Shown here: in pieces, positions 58,322-64,000 of the stretch
Layout: every line of letters begins with the position of its first letter
Position numbering within the stretch: position 1 is the stretch's first letter
Assembly (NCBI RefSeq): GCF_012972705.2
Contig: NZ_JABCSC020000001.1
Location: 992,001 to 1,056,000, forward strand
Length of the DNA: 64,000 nucleotides
Origin: Uliginosibacterium aquaticum
GTDB taxonomy: Bacteria; Pseudomonadota; Gammaproteobacteria; Burkholderiales; Rhodocyclaceae
Direction: 5' to 3'
The notes under the pieces: model-generated
The model's database searches: none
What the model saw: the letters and a program-made list of their open reading frames with translations, nothing else
Told to the model about the DNA's origin: nothing
Position numbers and translations under genes: made by a program

Positions 58322-59442
58322 GCGCGCTTCTCCTGCTTGCTGAAATAGCTCTGGATCTGGCCGACCACGCCGCGTGGCAGCCACAGGGTGACGAGGATGA
58401 AGATCAGGCCGAGGAAGTAGAGCCACACTTCGGGGAAGGCGACGGTGAACCAGCTCTTCACGCCGTTGATGAGGCCGGCACCGATCAGCGGGCCGATCAG
58501 GGTGCCGCGCCCGCCCACCGCCGTCCAGATGGCGATTTCGATCGAGTTGGCCGGGCTCATTTCACCGGGGTTGATGATGCCCACTTGTGGCACGTAGAGC
58601 GCTCCAGCAATCGCGCAGATCACGGCGGACAGGGTCCAGATGAAGAGCTTGTAGGGCAGCGGGTTGTAGCCGGAGAACATGACGCGCGACTCGGCATCGC
58701 GGATCGCGGCGAGCACCCGGCCGAGCTTGCTGGTAACGATGTAGCGGCCCAGCAGCAGAAAGCCGATCAGCGCCGTGGCGGTCAGGCCGAAGAGCACGAC
58801 ACGGGTTTCCGGCGCTGCGATGTGAAAGCCGAGGATGCGCTTGAAATCGGTGAAACCGTTGTTGCCGCCAAAACCCGTTTCGTTGCGGAAGAACAGCAGC
58901 ATCGCGGCGTAAGTCATGGCCTGGGTGATGATCGAGAAATACACCCCCTTGATGCGCGAGCGGAAGGCGAAGTAGCCGAAGATGAAGGCCAGGAGGCCCG
59001 GCACCAGTACCACCAGCAGCATGGCCCACAGGAAGTGTTCGGTGCCTTGCCAGTACCAGGGCAGCTCCTTCCAGTTCAGGAAGACCATGAAGTCCGGCAG
59101 GTCGCTCTGGTAGTTGCCTTCGCGGCCGATGGCGCGCATCAGGTACATGCCCATGCCATAGCCGCCGAGGGCGAAGAAGATGCCGTGACCCAGCGAGAGG
59201 ATGCCGGTGTAGCCCCACACCAGATCCATGGCCAATGCCACGATGGCGTAGCACATGATCTTGCCGATCAGCGTCACCCAGTAGGTGGAGAGGTGCAGGG
59301 CGCTGGTTTCCGGCACGACGAGGTTGAGGATGGGGACCAGAATCAGCGTGACGGCGGCAAAGGCGGCCAGTGCTGCCCAGGCCTTGGGGCCGAAGAGGCG
59401 GGCGGTGAGGGTCTTGTTCATTACTTGTAGCTCCACGCTCAA
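58318..59442 (-). CDS. urtC: Urea ABC transporter permease UrtC
   Basis: 374-residue LivM-type permease with about ten helices. The family blocks DLVWGYTGILSLGHGIFFALGGYGMGMYLMR, ETGFGGNNGFTDFK and AESRVMFSGYN-like DAESRVMFSGYNPL are present. It overlaps the end of urtB by 4 bp and the start of urtD. Confidence 0.95.
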   Translation of the reverse strand: MSVELQVMNKTLTARLFGPKAWAALAAFAAVTLILVPILNLVVPETSALHLSTYWVTLIGKIMCYAIVALAMDLVWGYTGILSLGHGIFFALGGYGMGMYLMRAIGREGNYQSDLPDFMVFLNWKELPWYWQGTEHFLWAMLLVVLVPGLLAFIFGYFAFRSRIKGVYFSIITQAMTYAAMLLFFRNETGFGGNNGFTDFKRILGFHIAAPETRVVLFGLTATALIGFLLLGRYIVTSKLGRVLAAIRDAESRVMFSGYNPLPYKLFIWTLSAVICAIAGALYVPQVGIINPGEMSPANSIEIAIWTAVGGRGTLIGPLIGAGLINGVKSWFTVAFPEVWLYFLGLIFILVTLWLPRGVVGQIQSYFSKQEKRA

Positions 59443-61055
59443 TTGTCGACAAACCGGCCCTTCACCGCGAACAGGCCCTGTGGCCGCTTCTGGATGAAGA
59501 TGATGATGAAAACGAGGACGGCGATCTTGGCGAGCACCGCGCCGGCGAAGCCTTCGAGCAGCTTGTTCAGCACGCCCAGACCCAGCGCGGCGTACACCGT
59601 GCCGGCGAGTTGGCCGACGCCGCCCAGCACCACGACCATGAAGGAATCGATGATGTAGCTTTGGCCCAGATCCGGCCCGACGTTGCCGACCTGGCTCAGC
59701 GCGCAGCCAGCGAGGCCGGCGATACCGGAGCCGAGGCCGAAAGCCATGGTGTCGACACGCGGCGTGGCCACGCCGACGCAGCTCGCCATCTGGCGGTTCT
59801 GGGTGACGGCGCGCACAAACAGGCCGAGGCGGGTGCGGCTCAGGATCAGGCCCATGCCGATGACGACCAGTACCGCGAAGGCGATGATCGCCAGTCGGTT
59901 ATACGGCAGGATCAGGTTGCTCATGACCTGCACGCCGCCGGAGAGCCAGGCGGGGTTTTCGACCATCACGTTCTGCGCGCCGAAGAGGCTGCGCACGGCC
60001 TGAATCAGCATCAGGCTGATGCCCCAGGTGGCGAGCAGGGTTTCCAGCGGGCGGCCATACAGGTGACGGATGACCAGACGCTCCATCGCCACGCCCACCA
60101 AGGCGGAGGCGCAGAAGGAGACCGGGATGGCGATCAGCGGGTAGAACTCGAAGAGGTCCGGTGCGTGGGCGCGGATCAGGTTCTGCACTGCGTAGGCGGC
60201 ATAGGCGCCGATCATGATCAGCTCGCCGTGCGCCATGTTGATCACCCCCATAAGGCCGTAGGTGATGGCGAGGCCCAGCGCTGCGAGCAGCAGGATGCTG
60301 CCCAGCGACAGGCCGGTGAACAGGCCGCCTGCGGCTTCACCCAGCTTGAGGTGGGAGTTGATCGAGTTGATGGCCTGCTGGGCCGCCACGCGCAGGGCTT
60401 CGTCGGCTTCACGGTAGCTGCTGCCCTCTTTCTCGAGCAGGGCGCCGAGCAATACCTTGGCGTTCGGCTCACCGCTGCCACCGAGGGTCTGGATGGCCGC
60501 GAGGCGGATGGCCTTGTCCGGATGTTGCAGCTGGGCGGCAGCCTGGGTAAGGCGCAGCAATTTGGCGATCTGCGGGTCAGACTCGGTGGCCAGCGCCTTG
60601 TCCAGCAGGGGCAGGATCGCCGGGTTGGCCGAGTCCTGCAGTTTCTTCACGGCTTCCAGGCGTTCGCTCTGGTCGGCCGAGGATAGCGCGAGGGCGGCGA
60701 AAGCACCGTCCAGTGCATTGGTGACGCGGTTATTGCTGACCACGTCTTCGAGTTCATCCGGCACCTTGGCCAGTTTTTCACCGCTGATGGCATCGCTGGC
60801 GGTTTCTCCATCAAAAATGATGGCTTGCTTGCCTCCGAGCGATTTGAGCGTGTCGTCGCGCAAGGCTTCGAGGATGGGCAGGGCTTCGGGATCGGCGCTG
60901 CCGGCAATCGCGTAGAGCGCGGCGACCTTGGCGTCGTTGTCGCCGGTGGCGAGCTGGAGCACCAGCTCCGGGGCAGGTTTGGCGAAGCCGAGCGGGCTGG
61001 CAAGAGAGATGGCCAGGCTCAGCAGGGCGAGAAGTGCGGGGCGCATGAAGGTCAT
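59439..61055 (-). CDS. urtB: Urea ABC transporter permease UrtB
   Basis: 538 residues: a signal-like N terminus (MTFMRPALLALLSLAIS), a periplasmic helical-repeat region (about 25-240) typical of long UrtB proteins, then a LivH-type permease (about 250-535) with YGLMGVINMAHGELIMIGAYAAY and TQNRQMASCVGVAT. I chose 61055; 61046 is an alternative and no strong ribosome site decides. The permissive frame continues upstream to 61199 but lacks homology. Confidence 0.93.
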   Translation of the reverse strand: MTFMRPALLALLSLAISLASPLGFAKPAPELVLQLATGDNDAKVAALYAIAGSADPEALPILEALRDDTLKSLGGKQAIIFDGETASDAISGEKLAKVPDELEDVVSNNRVTNALDGAFAALALSSADQSERLEAVKKLQDSANPAILPLLDKALATESDPQIAKLLRLTQAAAQLQHPDKAIRLAAIQTLGGSGEPNAKVLLGALLEKEGSSYREADEALRVAAQQAINSINSHLKLGEAAGGLFTGLSLGSILLLAALGLAITYGLMGVINMAHGELIMIGAYAAYAVQNLIRAHAPDLFEFYPLIAIPVSFCASALVGVAMERLVIRHLYGRPLETLLATWGISLMLIQAVRSLFGAQNVMVENPAWLSGGVQVMSNLILPYNRLAIIAFAVLVVIGMGLILSRTRLGLFVRAVTQNRQMASCVGVATPRVDTMAFGLGSGIAGLAGCALSQVGNVGPDLGQSYIIDSFMVVVLGGVGQLAGTVYAALGLGVLNKLLEGFAGAVLAKIAVLVFIIIFIQKRPQGLFAVKGRFVDN

Positions 61056-61188
61056 GGCGGTCTTGAAAATCCAGGATTCAGGCGTGGCGGGCCGCGTGGC
61101 CCGGGTGTCCGGCGGTGAGGCCGGCTGCAGCAAGGGCAAGGGAATTGCCTTGATGCACGCGCGCTGCGCGCACCCGGCATGAAGAGGA

Positions 61189-61208
61189 AGGGGATGCATG
61201 CATCCCCT
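61189..61208. repeat. Perfect palindrome between urtA and urtB
   Basis: AGGGGAT and ATCCCCT arms around GCATGC form a perfect 20-bp palindrome 20 bp after the urtA stop. It could act as an mRNA stem that keeps urtA more abundant than the permease genes. Confidence 0.6.
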
Positions 61209-61227
61209 GTCCTTTCAGATCACCGGA

Positions 61228-62502
61228 TTACTTCTTTTCCGGCTCATCCTTCTTCTTGTCGTTGCCTTCAACAAACGGGCTCCAGGGTTGAGCCTTGACC
61301 GGGCCAGGGGTCTTCCACACCACTTTGAACTGACCGTCAGCCTTGATTTCGCCGATGAACACCGGCTTGTGCAGGTGGTGGTTCTTCGGGTCCATGGTGG
61401 AGACGAAACCGCCCGGAGCCTTCACGGTCTGGCCGGCCATCGCGGCGATCACCTTGTCGGTGTCGGTGCTCTTGGCCTTCTCGACCGCTTGCGCCCACAT
61501 CTTGATGCCGATGTAGGTGGCTTCCATCGGGTCATTGGTCAGCGGCTTGTCCTTGTGACCGGCGATGTTGTTCTTCTTGGCGTAGTCGCTCCACTGCTTC
61601 ACGAAGGCCGTGTTGGTCGGGTTCTTGATGCTCATGAAGTAGTTCCAGGCGGCCAGGTGGCCCACCAGCGGCTTGGTATCCACGCCGCGCAGTTCTTCTT
61701 CACCCACCGAGAAGGCCACCACCGGTACGTCGGTCGCCTTCAGGCCCTGGTTGCCCAGTTCCTTGTAGAAGGGCACGTTGGAGTCGCCATTGATCGTGGA
61801 GACCACGGCGGTCTTCTTGCCTTCGGAAGAGAACTTCTTGATCTTGGCGATGATGGTCTGGTAATCGCTGTGACCGAAGGGGGTGTATTCCTCCAGGATG
61901 TCGGCATCGGCCACGCCCTTGCTCTTGAGGAAGGCGCGCAGGATCTTGTTGGTGGTGCGCGGGTACACGTAGTCGGTACCCAGTAGCACGAAGCGCTTGG
62001 CTCCGCCGCCGTCCTTGCTCATCAGGTATTCAACGGCCGGAATGGCTTGCTGGTTGGGCGCAGCACCGGTGTAGAAGACGTTCTTAGACAGCTCTTCGCC
62101 TTCGTACTGCACCGGGTAGAAGAGCAGGCTGTTCAGTTCCTCATACACCGGCAGCACGGATTTGCGGGAGACGGAAGTCCAGCAGCCGAAGGTGACGGCG
62201 ACCTTGTCCTTGGAAATCAGCTGGCGGGCCTTTTCGGCAAACAGTGGCCAGTTGGAAGCCGGATCGACGACGACCGGTTCGAGCTTCTTGCCAAGCACGC
62301 CGCCCTTGGCGTTGATCTCTTCGATTGCCATCAGCACGGTGTCTTTCAACACGGTTTCGGAGATGGCCATGGTGCCGGAGAGCGAGTGCAGCACGCCCAC
62401 CTTGATGGTGTCAGCGGCCGAAGCGCTGAAAGATGCGAAGCCGGCGACGGCCATGGCGGCAGACAGCGCCGAGATCTTGATGAAGCTGCGACGAGATTGC
62501 AT
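61228..62502 (-). CDS. urtA: Urea ABC transporter substrate-binding protein UrtA
   Basis: Periplasmic urea receptor of 424 residues. The N terminus carries SRRSFIKI, a Tat-like twin-arginine motif, and a signal ending SASAAD. The Peripla_BP_5 fold is seen in VGVLHSLSGTMAISETVLKD and the urea-type block FGCWTSVSRKSVLPVYEELNSLLFYPVQYEGEE. It leads the urtABCDE operon; the palindrome at 61189 follows it. Confidence 0.96.
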   Translation of the reverse strand: MQSRRSFIKISALSAAMAVAGFASFSASAADTIKVGVLHSLSGTMAISETVLKDTVLMAIEEINAKGGVLGKKLEPVVVDPASNWPLFAEKARQLISKDKVAVTFGCWTSVSRKSVLPVYEELNSLLFYPVQYEGEELSKNVFYTGAAPNQQAIPAVEYLMSKDGGGAKRFVLLGTDYVYPRTTNKILRAFLKSKGVADADILEEYTPFGHSDYQTIIAKIKKFSSEGKKTAVVSTINGDSNVPFYKELGNQGLKATDVPVVAFSVGEEELRGVDTKPLVGHLAAWNYFMSIKNPTNTAFVKQWSDYAKKNNIAGHKDKPLTNDPMEATYIGIKMWAQAVEKAKSTDTDKVIAAMAGQTVKAPGGFVSTMDPKNHHLHKPVFIGEIKADGQFKVVWKTPGPVKAQPWSPFVEGNDKKKDEPEKK

Positions 62503-62622
62503 GTGAAAGCTCCCTGAGTGTGTGGTGGTGTGCAGGCGACCGTTTCCTGATCGCGTGATGCCACTTTAGGGAGTCAGCTTCGGGAGCTGAATACGTCAGA
62601 GTGCGTAGGCGCTGCGTAGTGT

Positions 62623-64000
62623 TCAGCGCGACGGGCGTTGAGGCAAGGCCTGCAGCGCGACGACCAGTGCGTCAACCACGCTGCGCCAGTCGCCATGGCT
62701 GGGCTGACGGAACAGGCGCATGCCCGGGTACCATGGGCTGTCGTCGCGCTCCAGCTGCCAGCGCCAGTCGGTATTGAAATGCGGCAGCATGACCCAGCAG
62801 GGCTTGCCCAGCGCACCTGCCAGATGAGCCACTGCCGTATCCACGCTGATCACGAGATCGAGCCCTGCGATCACGGCTGCGGTATCGGCAAAGTCCCGCA
62901 GTTGCGGGCCGAGCGGGGTGATCGGGCAGGCGGCCTGCACGGTATGCGCCTCGTCTTCCCCAGTGCCTTTCTGCAGGCTCACGAAGCTTACGCCGGGGAC
63001 TGACCACAGCGGCGCGAGATGTAGCAGGTGCGGCAGGGAGCGTTCGCGGTCGTTCTCGAACTTCGGATTGCCGCGCCACACCAGCCCTATGCGCAGGCCA
63101 CCGCTGGGCAACACGCGTTGCCAGCGCGCCTTGTCCGCAGCATCCGGATGCAGGTAGGGCGTGACGGCCGGGATGCTGCGGGCATTGGTGCCGCAGTAGC
63201 GGGGCAGGCTCAGCGGTGGACACCAGAAGTCCCAGTTCGCCAGATGTACCGGGTGGTCGAGGGGCAGCACCTGATCGATGCCCACCAGCGTGGTAAAGAG
63301 TCGCTGCAGGCCCGGGTGGCATAGCAGTTCGACCCGTGCCGCACCGCGTGCCTTGAGCAGGCGGGCATAGCGGCCGAACTGGATCATGTCGCCATGGCCG
63401 GCCTCGCAGGTGATCAGGATGGACTTTCCCGTCAGTGCTTCTCCCTGCCAGCGGCGGATGCCAAGGGTGTCGCCGAGAACATTCTCCAGACCGGCATACC
63501 AGTCACGTGCTTCGAAGTAGCTGAGGCCTTCATCGAAATTGCCCTGGCGCAGGAGCAGGTAGCCCAGGTTGTAGCGGGCGCTGGGGTAGTCCGGCGAATG
63601 CTCGAGGGCTGTGTACAGGCAGGCTTCGGCTTCGGCGTCACGACGCAGGCTGACCAGCAGGGCGCCGAGGTTGGACCACAGGGCTGGGGTGTGCGGGTCG
63701 CTGGAGATGCCTTCGCGATAGGTGGCGATGGCGGCTTCGAAGTCCTGGCGGGCTGCCAGCAATGCGCCGTAGTTCAGGAACAGTTGCGGGCTGCGCTCGC
63801 CCAGCTCCAGGGCGTGGCGATAACAGTGCTCGGCCTCTGTCGCCTCGCCGCCCTGATCGAGTAGCAGGCCCAGATTCACCCAGGCTTGCGAGAATTCCGG
63901 TTGCAGGCTGATCGCGCGGCGGAAACAGCCCTCGGCTTGGGTACGGGTACCCGCCATCATCAGAGCCACCCCTTCATTGAAGAGGGCGTCGGCGGGCGGG
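62623..64000 (-). CDS. TPR-repeat protein with GT9-like glycosyltransferase domain, 5' end outside window
   Basis: The frame runs open through base 64000 (reading PADALFNEGVAL ahead of the first possible start, GTG at 63969), so the N terminus lies outside. At least four TPR units (34-residue spacing: EAEHCYRHALELGERSP, EAAIATYREGISSDP and similar) precede a C-terminal domain with ILITCEAGHGDMIQFGRYARLL, RIGLVWRGNPKFENDRERS and DLVISVDTAVAHLAGALGKPCWVML, resembling heptosyltransferase-like (GT9) families. Similar proteins act in flagellin or surface glycosylation. Acceptor is unknown. Confidence 0.8.
   Translation of the reverse strand, partial: PPADALFNEGVALMMAGTRTQAEGCFRRAISLQPEFSQAWVNLGLLLDQGGEATEAEHCYRHALELGERSPQLFLNYGALLAARQDFEAAIATYREGISSDPHTPALWSNLGALLVSLRRDAEAEACLYTALEHSPDYPSARYNLGYLLLRQGNFDEGLSYFEARDWYAGLENVLGDTLGIRRWQGEALTGKSILITCEAGHGDMIQFGRYARLLKARGAARVELLCHPGLQRLFTTLVGIDQVLPLDHPVHLANWDFWCPPLSLPRYCGTNARSIPAVTPYLHPDAADKARWQRVLPSGGLRIGLVWRGNPKFENDRERSLPHLLHLAPLWSVPGVSFVSLQKGTGEDEAHTVQAACPITPLGPQLRDFADTAAVIAGLDLVISVDTAVAHLAGALGKPCWVMLPHFNTDWRWQLERDDSPWYPGMRLFRQPSHGDWRSVVDALVVALQALPQRPSR

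Noticed and set aside
62503-62622. Sigma54 promoter upstream of urtA
   Set aside because: The best candidate, TGGCAT followed by GATCA at the -12 position, lacks the required GC of the -12 element.

Overview
The window looks like chromosome of a high-GC betaproteobacterium. The block xseA, sodB, exbB-exbD-lpxK-Trm112-kdsB-adk, the long type of queF, and the urt/ure clusters fit Rhodocyclales-like or Burkholderiales-like genomes. That placement is inferred from gene content, not from a search. I saw no rRNA, tRNA, CRISPR array, prophage or insertion sequence. Both ends cut through genes: a LapD-like c-di-GMP receptor on the left and a TPR/glycosyltransferase-like gene on the right.

Layout. 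Bases 1-15.7 kb hold mostly housekeeping genes: LapD-like receptor, a GDXG esterase, queF, a 7TMR-DISM histidine kinase, cobA, kup, nnrD/E, a DMT exporter, a membrane-anchored glutamate-synthase-like protein, nadC, sodB and xseA. Bases 16.1-19.8 kb form a tight envelope/LPS operon (exbB, exbD, lpxK, Trm112-like, kdsB, adk). Bases 19.9-39.5 kb are accessory and dominated by plant cell-wall sugars: a rhamnogalacturonan acetylesterase-like lipoprotein, a large unidentified secreted protein, a multidomain pectin methylesterase lipoprotein, a FadR-type GntR regulator, a DctP/Q/M TRAP transporter and a divergent IlvD/EDD-type dehydratase. Interleaved are an AraC/GyrI regulator, a polyamine-synthase-like protein, and a hybrid histidine kinase paired with an orphan PhnD-like binding protein. 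Bases 39.5-50.6 kb carry an orphan binding protein, a flavodoxin/HxlR divergent pair, a soluble PAS-PAS chemoreceptor (BdlA-like), two MFS carriers, mutS and an ExeM/NucH nuclease. Bases 50.6-62.5 kb are a complete urea system: ureDAJBCEFG and urtABCDE, all on the minus strand.

How genes work together. UrtABCDE imports urea and urease (UreABC, matured by UreDEFG, with UreJ as a likely nickel permease) hydrolyses it. A sigma54-type promoter with an NtrC-like dyad about 77 bp upstream precedes ureD, which points to nitrogen control. The pectin genes suggest extracellular demethylation and deacetylation of pectin, then uptake of acidic sugars by the TRAP system. The TRAP operon and the dehydratase diverge from a shared intergenic region holding a perfect FadR-family operator. 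A perfect CRP-type site precedes the unidentified secreted gene that leads the pectinesterase operon.

Most notable noncoding signal: the 873-bp intergenic region 26780-27652 carries four cores of a tandem repeat spaced 204, 204 and 216 bp, each with TCCACA/TGTGGA dyads resembling DnaA boxes.
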